Assembly: GCA_014218235.1 (NCBI GenBank)
Contig: CM024755.1
Location: forward strand, 159,705,941-159,769,940
Reading direction: 5' to 3'
DNA from: Colocasia esculenta
Lineage: Eukaryota; Streptophyta; Magnoliopsida; Alismatales; Araceae
DNA length: 64,000 nucleotides
Position numbers and translations under genes: made by a program
In this document: in pieces, positions 36,801 through 48,800 of the stretch
How the letters are laid out: each line of letters begins with the position of its first letter
Numbering within the stretch: the stretch's first letter is position 1
Notes under the pieces: model-generated
The model's database searches: none
Seen by the model: the letters and a program-made list of their open reading frames with translations, nothing else
What the model was told of the DNA's origin: nothing

Positions 36801-39800
36801 GGACCTCAAAGGTTCCTTTTGTAAAATTTATAGAAGGTGTAGTGCCAATATTTGTGCGGGTGAAAGAATACACTAGAGAGGAGGAGGGGTGTCCGAGGGG
36901 GAGAGGGAGAGAGGAAGTACTTCATCCCAATGAGAATTATTTCATGGAATGTCTGGGGTCTAAAGTGAAGCGGAGAAAAGAAGGGCCGTGAAAGAAGCAG
37001 TGTGGAGTTGTAAGGTAGATGTGTTGTGTGTGCAGGCGACGAAGTGGGATGGGGATGGAAGTGTCCTCATGAAGGAGATTGGGGGAGTTGGGCTGACTAG
37101 GGGTGTTGCTTCTCTGGCGATGGGGATCTCAGGGGGTATCCTCGTTGTATGGAACCCATATGAGTTGGAGGAGATGGCATGTGACAAGGTGGCTAGCAAA
37201 TGGGCCATTTCTCTGCACTTCATAGGGGTCAAAGATGGTTTTTCGTGGGACTTTACAGGCAGAGAGGATAAAAGGCTGCTTTGGGATGAGCTCATGTTGT
37301 TTCACCAAAATTCAAGGAGACTGTAGTGTTTAGCCAGTGACTTTAATGTTGTTGCTCACCCATTAGAGAGGACCGAGATTTCTTCTTCTATTGATGGTTG
37401 CATTGAAGATTTTTCAGATTTTATTCATGGGGGCTTTGGTTGATGTTGGCATGAGGGATGGCAACTTCACTTGGTCCAATATGAGAGTTGAGGCTCCTAC
37501 TCGAGGTTGGACAAATTTTTTATCTCGGTAGATTGGGAGGACCACTTTCCTCATGCTCAAATATCTGCACCATGGAAAGCAATCTCGCAAGAATCTCGGT
37601 CTCGGCGCCTTCCTAAGAAACGAGAAGGCCGAGATAAGTAGTCAGGAACTCAGGGTTAGGATCCTCTGAAGCCAGGGTTGTCAGGATCCCCTTATTTACA
37701 TGTAACAGGTAAATAAGAAAGTACCTCCCATTTGAATCCACTAAAAATATCAAAAAAATCATCTATCTTACCAATAAAAAGTCAACTCTCTCATCCAAGA
37801 AGAAAATCGTGATTTTAATGATTCTATCAAAATAGCGCCTTTCTAATCCCTCATAATTTAGTCTATCTAAAAATTTCATAATTCAAATAAACTTAATAAA
37901 ACACTAAAAATTAAAAGTTCAGTGAAAAAAGTCAAATGTGCAAATGGCTTCTCCAAGAGAGCCACTCTCCTACTGACAGCAACTAAGTCCTAGTCATGGT
38001 CTACTGTGATATTCAGATAAATAAGATATTTTACCATGAGTTCTCATGTCATGAATTATCTTTTTTTTATTTTTCAAGTAAAATCCTACGCATTGAAAAG
38101 TGAAAGTGCACATGCCGAATCCCAATTCCCCCACTCTTATTGTATGATATATGTGAACCTATGTCATCCATGGATGAGACTTGAGAATGTATGCAATTAT
38201 CTATGTTCCTTAAGGAATTATCTATGTGAACCTATGTAATCCACACTTTTATGTTATCTTGATCTCCCAAGATCTTACCGAGATCTCTTATCTTTAACCC
38301 TCCCGAGACGAAGCCAATATCCGATATGGCAAACATTGGTCTGCACTCTCTAGAGTTCTGTCAGATCACAGGTCGATCCTATTGAAGACAAGTCCGGTAC
38401 ATGAGAGGAGGTATAGCTTCAGATTGGAGATGTTATGGTTCCACGAGTAAGATTTTATGGAGGTAGTGTCATGGATGGCAAGTTGGCCGACTCGGAGCGG
38501 AGTCGGCCGACTCTGAGTCAGGTCGGCCCCTAGCGACCCGACTCTGGGGGGGGGGAACACCGACCCACCCACAAGACTGGTTTACAAAGTCCACTGCCCC
38601 GACTCAGGCCGACTCGGCCCGACTCGGCCCGACTCTGGCCCGACTCAGAGTCGGGATCGGCTGGGGCCGACCCAGCCACCCGACCCGACTCTGCCATCCT
38701 TGGGTAGTGTCGAAGGCATGGAAGGAAATGAATGTGTGCCCGTCAACTATAGGTACCTTGGTGAGGAGGTTGAGACACACAGCCTCCACCCTGAGAGGCT
38801 AGGGGGTTGGAAAAACACTGTTTGGGAGAGAGGCGAATCTAAGAATTTTGCAGTAGATAGATGGACTTGACAATTTGGAGGAGGCTGGCCTACTGGATGA
38901 GGAGGACAGAGCTCTTAGGACTTCTCTCAAAGGACAGTATGAAGATATTCTATGCAAGGAAGGAGGAAACCTACTAGAAGCAGAGATCCAAAGACAAATG
39001 GTTCAAGGAGAGTGACAGGAACACAACTTACTTTCTTTGGATTGCTACTGGCAAAAGAAGAGTGAACTTCATCTCTTGCATTAAGGTGGGTGACACTACT
39101 TTTAGGGACGATGCTCAAATTAAGGACCAAGCAAAGGATTTCTACTCCAAACTTTTCACGAGGGAGGATTGCAGAAGATTATGTGTTCGTGAGGGCCTCT
39201 TACACCGATTACCTCCTAGTACTAGTGAGGGTCTTAAACAAAGTTGCTCGGAGGAGGAGGTCCGACTGACAATTTTCTCTCTTTCTAAGGATAAGGTCCC
39301 GAGTCCGAATGGCTTTCCTAATGCTTTCTTCCAAAGATGTTGGCATATTATCAAAAAAGACATTGTGGCTGCAGCTACGGAATTCTAGGAGGGGAAGGGC
39401 CACTTGAGAGGTACTAGACAGACGCATATTGTGCTTATCCCCAAGAAAAAGAAAGTAAAGGAATTGTCTGATTTTCGGCCCATCAACCTGATGAATGGTA
39501 CTTACAAGATTATTTCCAAGATCCTTGCATTGAGGTTGGTGACGGTCATGGATAGCCTTGTGAATCACTTCCAAAGTGCTTTTATTAAAGGGAGGCATAT
39601 TCTAGACAATTTTTTAGTGGCCCATAAATGCTTGTTTGCCTTAAAGCAGTGTAGAGGGGAAGGTTTAGTCTTGAAGTTGAACTTTGAGGAGGCTTATGAC
39701 AGAGTCAATTGGCATTGTCTGTTCAATTGGCCTAAAGATGATGGGATTTGGTGAGAGATAGATTTCTTAGATCAAGGCTTGTGTTTCTTCACTTATTTTT

Positions 39801-42800
39801 ACTATGTTGATTAATGGAAGGTTCCATAGTGGTAGAAGACTCAAGCAAGGAGACCGTCTCTCTCCCCTTCTCTTTGTCCTTGTTGCTAGTGTCCTAAGTA
39901 GAGTGTGGATGAGGGTAGAGATTGTGGGTCTCATTACTAGTTTCCAGGGTGTGAGAGGCGGTTCCTCTATTTCACACCTTCAGTATGTGGATGATACCAT
40001 TCTTTTCCTAACAAACTGTGCACATGCCTATTATGGTGAGATTTCTTTTAGAGCTTCTGGAGGAAGTGACAGGCTTAAAAGTGAATTACAACAAAAGTCT
40101 ACTACTTGGGGTGAATGTTGAGGACAATGTTATGGGGAGCGCTGCTGCAGTGCTGGGATGTGGGATTGGCAAGTTCCTTATCACCTACTTGGGCCTCCCT
40201 CTTTCTCCAAGTGCTATTAGAGAAGAGTAAAGGATTGGCAGCCTATTGTTCACAAATTTAAGACCACATTGGCAAGTTGGAAGGTCAAGACATTGTCTTA
40301 AGGGGAGAGGGGGGAGCGTTGGTGCTCTGTAGTTCGATTTTAGACAGTCTCCCTACATACTTCCTTTCCATCTTCAGGATCCCGGTCTAGGTGGCCAAGA
40401 GACTTTGAGACTATCAGATGAAAGTTTTCCTGGCATGGCAGTAGTAACAATCTCCGAGGATGGCATGATGTAGCATGGGGTAGGGTGACTAAAAGCAGAA
40501 GCCAGGGACATGTGGGCTTAAAGAATATCAGAAACTTCAACTTGTCACTCTTAGCCAAGTGGCTATGGAGGTTATGGGCTAGACAAGATGGTCCGTAGGC
40601 ATGTATTATCAGTCAGAGATATTTTAGGAGATCTAGAAATTGGGACATGCTTCCTGCGCCGAGGGCTAGTAATTCTCCCCTTTGGTGGGATATTTGTTCT
40701 TGCAAGGATATTATTTCTAATGGTGTTAGGGTCCAACTAGGAAAGGGTGACAAGGCCCTTTTCTGGAAGGATAGATGGTGCGGCAACTTCTCCTTTAGTG
40801 TGCTTTTTCCTGGTCTATTGTGGGTGGCTTCGAACCCAGAGTTCTCTGTTTCCCAGGCCATTGATCCTTCCCTTCCTAGCGGTGTGTGGGCACCCACCTT
40901 CAAGAGGAACTTGACGCAGTTGGAGACTGCTCAGTTTCAGGACCTGCTTTCCCTTCTCACCCCCATGGTCTTCTTAGGGTCTGAGGATCGATGGATATGG
41001 TGATGGGAGAAAGCTGGTTGCTTCTCAGTTAAACCAGCTTATAGCATCATTTCTGGTGGTGGAGTTAGGCGTCGGTTACATTATCAGGTTTGGAAGCCTA
41101 AAAGTCCCCTTAAGGTGAAAGTCCTCGTGTAGAGAAAATCTATTGGCAAACTCCCCACACGTAATAGATTTCGTCGCTTCCTACCGGACATTCAAACCAC
41201 TTGTATTCTTTGCGAGGTGGAGGATGAGTCTATTGATCACATCTTCATTGGTTGCTCTTATGCCTCTACAGTTTGGAGGGAGATGGCTGCAAGAGTTCAC
41301 TGCACGATTCCCTCCTATTTAGAGATCGAGCAAATGATGCTGAAGTGGATGAGACATTGGCCTACAAAGGGGGCAGTACAGTTTGGTGGCTCATTTTGCA
41401 TGAGACTCTATGGATGATGTAGGGTGAGAGAAAAAAGAGAATTTTTTGCAAGGTTGCTCGGGATGCGGACTCTCTTTTTGTTGGTATTTGTAACGAAGTA
41501 AGGGAATGGGCATCAATCATTTGTAATGTGGATCATGCCAACTCCTCACCTTTCGCTTTGATGGGGACTTGAGATTTGTTATCCATTGAAGGATGGATGG
41601 AGTTGTATAGGCGGGCACGGCTATTTTGCGGGGTTTTTTTTTTGTTGGCCAATACTTGTATATTCTTTTTCTATCTTAATATATCAGTGGTACCACCCAC
41701 CTTTCAAAAAAAATGGCATCCAAGGATTAGAGTGTCATAATCCTTCTACAAGGGCGAGAAGGGGCGCAGTGGGGCGATAAGGGACGAATCGGGGCCAACC
41801 AGGTGGGGGGACGACAATGTGCGCCCCCCCCCCTCCCCGACCCAACACGCGACAAAGGCAAGATGGGTAAGTTATGGGTATACCCGCCTCCCACACCCAA
41901 TAGGCCTAGTCCCACATTCAACCCGCCCCCGCAGTGAAGCGGGACACCAACGGTCTGATAGGAGGGAACCAGTAACTAGACTACCCTGCGAATTCAAAAC
42001 TCCCACCCAATCGACAAGCCATATGTCCTCCGAAATGCCACCTAGAAACCTAAACCCAAACCCAACAGTGACCTCTCCTTCAGCTCCTCCAACAACCATA
42101 GCCGGACAACAGACTCCTCCCTATTGACCTCGGTGGAGATCACCCCTGGCAAGACTACCATGCTGGCAACTTCAATGACCACCGTCGCCGCCGTCCTGGT
42201 TCCCAGATCAGTGAATCCCAAACAGCCCTTTTCAGGCCTCCCAAAGCCCTTAACCAAGAACTGGATCCCCTCCTCATCGCATAGAGTTATAGGGACCCTC
42301 TCCGGCACCACCTTCAACCTCCTACGGCCCAGGCAGGGAAAAGTCCCACAGTGGAGCTCCCATCTCTGCAATCTTAAGTCAAGATCCCCAGCTCGAGCCT
42401 CGAATCACCCCCATCTCCCGAGCTTTGGCAGCGTTTTCCTCCAACTAAGCCAGCGCCAAGAAGCAGCCACCGGCCGTCTGAGTGAGCTTGCCAGTCTCCA
42501 GCTCGAGTACAAGTTTATGGTTGTGCAGTGATAGGTTTACACCCCAATTTTTCAGTCTCGAGCTTCCCTACAAGTTTCTGATGCTGCGGTCTTCAAGTAA
42601 GAGTTCATCACCTATTCCCTCTATCAACCTATGATCCAGCTTATATAGGTTTACATCCCAGTTTTCCAATCTCTATGAATAGAACTCATGCATACTGTCT
42701 CTGGCAAATGTAGATGCCATTCTAAGACTAGACTACCTCAATGCCAAGAAAGTACCTTAATTCACCAGAAATCTTTAATTTCAAATTCAACAGCTAAGTC

Positions 42801-45800
42801 TTCTTTCCATTTTTTAATCTCACCTTCATCATTGCATATAGCAATCATATCATCAACATAGACCAGAAAAACAGTAGCACATCTTCCTTTACATTTATTA
42901 AAAAGGAGTATGATCAGCATTTGACTGTTTGAAACCAAATCTGCTCATAGCAAGACAAAATTTATCAAACTAGACCTGGGAGACTATTTAAGCATATAGA
43001 GAGGCTTTTTGAAATGATACACCTGGATATAACACCACAGAAACACAAGAATTTGTGGAGGGAAGAGAAGTAGAGAGGCTGAACTGAGAAATTGTTTCGT
43101 CCACCCTACCTTTATATTAATTCCTCAAGTGACAAATTGACATGATAGTCCTTATAAGAAGAGAAGAAGACGAGCAACCAGAACAAGAGAAAAAAAGACG
43201 AGAAAAGACTTTCTAAACAAGATATTATAGTTCTGCCCCTGTTTTCCTACAATTTTGTTGAAGAACAAGATGTAAACTCCTTGGATAGACTCCAAATGAA
43301 TAACAAGCATCTTCATACAATAAATCAATACCTTCTGATAGCTGTTTTCTGGATGTTGCAGTCCTACAAGCACGCAATTGTCGGCAAAGTGTCTCTTCAA
43401 CTGAATTGAGGACAGATAAGCATTTTTCATCACCGTCCCCTTTTAAAGGCAAGCCATAGGACATAGTGAAAAGGTCCTCCTCCTACAATGAAAATGAGAT
43501 AATTAAATTGCAAATCCATTCCTGCTCTACAAAATACTAATTACAATTCCATGAAGATGAAACTTGAGCACCATACAGATCAGCATTAAGAATGGACAAA
43601 TTAAGTGTCAGCAGATAAAAGTATCTTTCGTCAAATAGAGACTCCCAAAATACCAAAATACAGAATCCCCATAGAGAAAATGCACGCTGATCTGATGAGA
43701 TTTTGTCGGGGAAGATAGAATGCCCGCACCATCCTGAGGTTCAATATTCTGTATACATGTATTTTTGAGAGAGCATGGTCTCCACATGCGTATATTAGCT
43801 TTCTTTGTCATTTAATGAAAATGAGGTACTAACCTTCCCAAAAAAAAGGAAAATGCACTATCCAGTATCTAAAAAAAATGCAAACCAACACTTTTGGAGA
43901 CCACCGACCACAAGCATAACCCACCGTCTTAGTTATCCTGCTGAATCCGGTGCCACAGCCTAGATATGAATTTGGCACCAAGAACTCATTAAAAAAAGCC
44001 CATTTAATTTTAATTTTGCGATTTTAAATGCCCCACTTACAATCTTAATATTTACGAATTATCCCTCCAATTTGGATATGTGTTTAGAGTCCCTCCATAA
44101 TTTCAAATTACTTGATAAATCCTCTCAGAAGATTATGAATAAGGTTTTCAAGTATTGGAGAAAGAATTCTCAAGAAAGGGGTTTATCAAATAAACAAGGA
44201 AGAATGAGGGGTTCGGTATAAACATTGACAATTCTCAAGAAAGGGGTTTATCCAATAATCAAGGAAGAATGAGGGGTTAGGTGAAAACATTGACATTATG
44301 AAGTCTAATCCACAATTTTAGGGTAGATAACAAAAAATCATTCTTTTCTTGCGAGAAAAAAAGAGTCCTATCATTGTTCAGCAGGCATATTTTGTGCAGC
44401 CAACCCAAATTTCAAATTTTGCAGTAATATTCTAATTTTACATTTCGATAAAATGATTGACCCTTTTTCTCTCAAGCACATTCTATTTTTGTTTCCTTAC
44501 CCCACATGAGGACCTGGGGAACCAAACATAATCCTCTATCTTTGGATTCTTTCTAGGCCAACTCATTATTGACAGCAGCTCAAATGAAAAGAAAACAGAT
44601 TGTACTGACTACCAACAAAAAGGAGGCAAGACCAACTTTGTTCCAATGCATAAAAATTCACTCTGGAACCCGGATCCCATTGAAAAGCTTTATTTACATA
44701 ATTGAGTCATTCCTCATGCAGATCAAGCGGCAGCAAGCTTGATAAACTGTGTCAGCTCTTGTGAGACAGTAGATTGCAATAACTCATCTCAATTGAGTTG
44801 GCATGAGTCAGCAACCCAGTAAACCACAATTTTTGCCATAAAATAACAGAAATAATGGTTATTCGGGGAGAAAACTAACTAATATCCCAGCTATGATAGC
44901 CCCATAACTTCATAGAATCCTAAGTTTATTGATAAATCATAGGGGAAGCAAAAGATGAACACTGTTATTAAGGTGGATATCTGTTCAGATTGGGGCCAAT
45001 TCCACATGCTATGGTCCTAAGAAGCCCCCGATTGCATGCATGTGACAGGTGAGAATAGCACATAATGCATGAGCCAGATCAATTCTAAATAACATGGCAG
45101 CGAGACTCATATTCACCACGCATGGCTGTTGACACATGAGCCAGATCAATTCTAAAGAACATGGCAGTGAGACTCATATTCACCACGCATGGCTTTTGCA
45201 CCCATAATTTTCTCGGATCAATCGAGATGTGTATTGGATGTCGACTACATCAAGCCAATTCAAATTCGGAAGTGCACGACCGTCGGCACATGGCTGAATC
45301 GTCACTCTGTGGTGTGTCATTACACCGTATATCATCTCGGACGAGCGAAACATGGCGTTGCGGCCAAAATCCTTGTCCATGGGAAAAACTCCCACATTCC
45401 GAGCTATCATCCCAATTTAACATGTTCATGGCTGGAGCACTCGTCGAATACGCACTCGGAAGAGGGAGAAGATGCGTGCAACGCAACCCGGACGAGTGCA
45501 ATTTCCTCCCGACCATGCTCGGAAAGCTACAGGCAAACCCCACGCACGATCGTTCTTCAACCTCCGGCGTATGCAGCAAGCAAAAAAGCCTCCAGGGACT
45601 TGCGCCTCTTTCTCTGGCCCTGGGAGGCCCTTTTAAGGAGGAGGAGAGGACCACCCCCCCCCCCCCCCACAAAATATGGCCACTGTCGGGTCCGGCGGGC
45701 CCCTTGGATGGACTGCGCGGACCCGGTCAGAGCCCCAAAGGGCCTAGTTGGCCCCACTGGACCCCAGCGGGTCCAACCGGCCTCCAAAGAGGCCGGTCAA

Positions 45801-48800
45801 ACCTGCTGGGTGTCCAGCGGCTGGAGTACCAGCTGGTTTGGGGCGGGTTGAACCCGTTGGGGTCGCGGGTTGAACCCGTTGGCACCCCAACGGGTTCAAC
45901 CCCCCCCCCCCAATTTGGGGGCACAGCGAATCTTAAGGCCCCTTTTTGGGGCTTGTGGAACCCGCTGGCCCCCTAGGGGCCTAGGCTCCCCCCATTTTCT
46001 ATAAATATCCCCCCCCCGGGGGTGAAGGGGGGGTTAAAAGAAGGGTTTTCAGAAATCCACAAGTGTTCGTGGTCCGTGCTAATGGCCCGTGGCTTGTGCT
46101 CGTGCGTTGGGCGGATTGTGCAAGTCCGCCAGGGGTATGGATTTATCAAATTACCCTTAGGCTTTGCACATATACCCTCATAAGCCCACGTTATGTACTA
46201 TCCATGTGTCTAATGGATGGTGGCTCATGTGTAACTCTTAGAAGTTGCGAAAAATGCCCCTCTTCACAAACCAGCCATTTCCAATCCTGCAAATTGTAGT
46301 CATACCCTGCAATTTCCACAAATTGTGGCTATGTCCTTAGACTCCGTGTAAGTACGGAACTCATCCTATACCGACAACAATTTGTCGACCACTATTTGTA
46401 TGTGTACAAATGATGAATATAATGGAATATTGTCATCCTTGTTCGTCATTTTCGTGGTCCTGTGGCAAATTACATGCATTCCCCTGCTGCTACAAATGTC
46501 TGTAATATGTCCATTCAACCGTCAAACCTTTCAAATGTCGCCTCAGTACTCTCGAAGGTTGTTGGACACTTCAAAATCTCTTACCCCAGCCCAAAGCCCA
46601 TACTAAACCCATGGGTCCAGTCGAATTACCGTTGTACCCCTGCAGTTCAAACATGGTCTAATGACCTCCAAACCTTCCAAACATAACCTCAGAGTCTCCG
46701 AAAGTCGGGAATTGCAGCATACCCCTTTCGCCAGTCTCATGTTTGTATCAAACCACTGACTTGGCCAAAATTACCAAAACACTTCTGGAACTCAAAATTC
46801 CCTAAATTGGCTTCGAGGTCCAAGACCCTTTATTATACCTTCCAGGAAGGCATGTAGCCCTTGTTCATGCCTTTATTCCCCGGATTATAGGATTTTTCTT
46901 CCATGACCACTACGGCCTATTGAGAAATCCCAACTCTCTCAATCCTTTTCTATGTTGAGCATTAGCCCATCATGAGTTATCCATCAGAACCCATGAAAAG
47001 GATTTTAAAATTTCTCTCTGGCAGTTAATCAAATGTGTTCAGACTTTAGGCCGATGTAAAATGGCACTGACTCCGGTCGGTGGGGAAAGGTCTATTACAC
47101 AAACCCACTCCGTCTGATAATCCGTATGTGGAACGGATACCTCAGATATTGGTGCAATCGTCCGATAGACGGACCCCTCATTTCTCCGCCTCAAGTGAAT
47201 TCTTAATTTGTCTGTTAAACAGACTGGCACACCCGCAACTCCAAAAAAAGGAAAATTGAATATGTCTTTTCCTTTGCGATATTTTGCCATTATACCCATA
47301 ATTTTTTCCGCTTCCAACAATAGCATACAGCCTTGGGGAGACTGCAGGCCATGACTATTAATAATTTCAGATCCTGGAAGAGATTTATTTTGTAGTGTGC
47401 CACTGTACTAGCTAAGCATGGTGGTGGTGTTTTTCTTCATTCTAGTTTCCTTTTCTTTTCTACTGGTTTCCCACTGTTTTCAGACAGTGAGGTTTTCTTT
47501 ATGAACATTTCTTTATCAACAAAGTGTGACCAGTGCCGTAGTTATGAAGGAAAACATGTATAGCACAACTAGTTCATATTTACCTCGTGCGTGCGTGCAT
47601 CTGAAACAGCTGACACAACAACATTACAGGTGGCCTGGATTATTCTACAATAAGAATGTAATAATGCATGTGAAGATGTTCTTTCGATTTTCAGAAGATA
47701 TATACACGAAAAAACTGTTTGTGCCAATGAATGACCCCTGTGCCATGTTGCCTGCAAACATAGATCATGTTAAATTTTGAAAATCTGATGAAACACAATA
47801 CAGACAAATCATATGGGCATTACCTCACATATTAACAGGTGATCCATGACATCAATGCAGCGTTGGACATCAAGAGTCCTATCTGAACTGAGAGGTACTG
47901 GTCCAACTCCATCCTCAATTGCTTCTTCAAGTGAATGATATCCACACTTTTCCATTCCTGAATCCATTTTTGGGTCCATTATCTGGAAAATATAATATAA
48001 CATGTCAACGAACAGATTGCTAGAGGGTGAGGAACTATCACCAGACACTTCTTACCAATTGCTACTTCAGTATTTAGTTTTAATGGCTAGAGGGTGAGAA
48101 ACCTCCCCTCTCCGTGACTGATTGTACTACCTTTTAATCTTTAAGAATTGGCAGTGCAGTCCTTTTTCCGGTAAAGAACATGATGATGAACTACCAAAAA
48201 TGATTTTTAGAGTAGATGATAGGCTGAAATTAGCCACTAAGTGCTTGAAAAAAATGAACATTATATATACTCCTTTAACTTGCAAATGTTTGAAGTTTGA
48301 ACTAACTCATTGCCATCATCCCGCAGCAACTACAGCAATAGGGAAGCAAACATGGCCATGGAAGACCATAGCATCAAATAAAATTAATAAGGTAAATGGA
48401 GGAAAATAAGAGCAAGAACCAACATAAATTAGTAAAAGTCAAGGTAAAGTAGATCAAACATTGATGCATAAAGATAAACGTGCTCATTTAACATGGGACT
48501 TCTTTCAGCAACAAAACTTGATTTTCTACCAAACATTTTTGCTAGATGCTGTCCAAGCCTAGGATGCAGAAACGCCAGAGTCCAGAAACAGTTGCAGAAG
48601 TAGAAGATAAGATAAGATGGAAGCACATGATATGCAGGGTTTTCACTCATGGTTACATTCTTGCAAAACATGGGAATCAGCCTCCAACAATGTAACAAGT
48701 AACAACAACTGGTTACAGGTTAGCTAAATATCCCTGTGAATATAATGAAAGATGTTTTGTTAAGAAAGAAACAAGCCCATGTGAAAAGTTTGAAATGAAA

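Larger units (their letters stand above)
36930..41580 (+). pseudogene. LINE-A ORF2: endonuclease, reverse transcriptase, zf-RVT
   Basis: ATG at 36,930 begins MRIISWNVWGLK, then a stop. The endonuclease continues in other frames (WDGDGSVLMKE, ASDFNVVAHPLERTE). RT (39,270-40,240) shows FRPINLMNGTYKIISKILA, FEEAYDRVNW, LKQGDRLSPLLF and LQYVDDTILF, where YVDD replaces the usual YADD. zf-RVT at 41,120-41,330 reads TCILCEVEDESIDHIFIGCS. M3 lies after the endonuclease, M2 between endonuclease and RT. Many stops: not functional. Confidence 0.88.
34741..41712 (+). mobile_element. LINE-A, near full-length L1-like element
   Basis: Flanked by the perfect 15-bp TSD ATGGCATCCAAGGAT (34,726-34,740 and 41,713-41,727) with a short poly(A) at the right. 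Carries ORF1 with a CCHC knuckle and ORF2 with endonuclease, RT and zf-RVT domains, all with stops or frameshifts. Two MITEs (M2, M3) with 8-bp TSDs interrupt ORF2, and word array M5 interrupts ORF1. Confidence 0.93.
45060..47319 (+). mobile_element. Solo LTR S6 in NAA35 intron 4
   Basis: Right end CGCTTCCAACA followed by ATAGC (47,320-47,324). ATAGC also precedes 45,060. The first 67 bp are tandemly duplicated (45,060 and 45,127); the second unit has the canonical start TGTTGACACATGAG, the first reads ACATAATGCATGAG. Palindrome array, TATAAATA and R/U5 module follow. A 271-codon open frame across U3 is not a gene. Confidence 0.85.

Noticed and set aside
42124..42531. 135-codon open frame as a possible gene
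   Set aside because: Ser/Pro-rich, no domain, antisense frames also open, inside an NAA35 intron among TE debris. Left as unrecognised.
45161..45976. 271-codon open frame, the longest in the window
   Set aside because: Lies inside solo LTR S6 upstream of its TATA box and runs through the GC palindrome array. No domain, composition driven by repeated words, and overlapping frames are open too.
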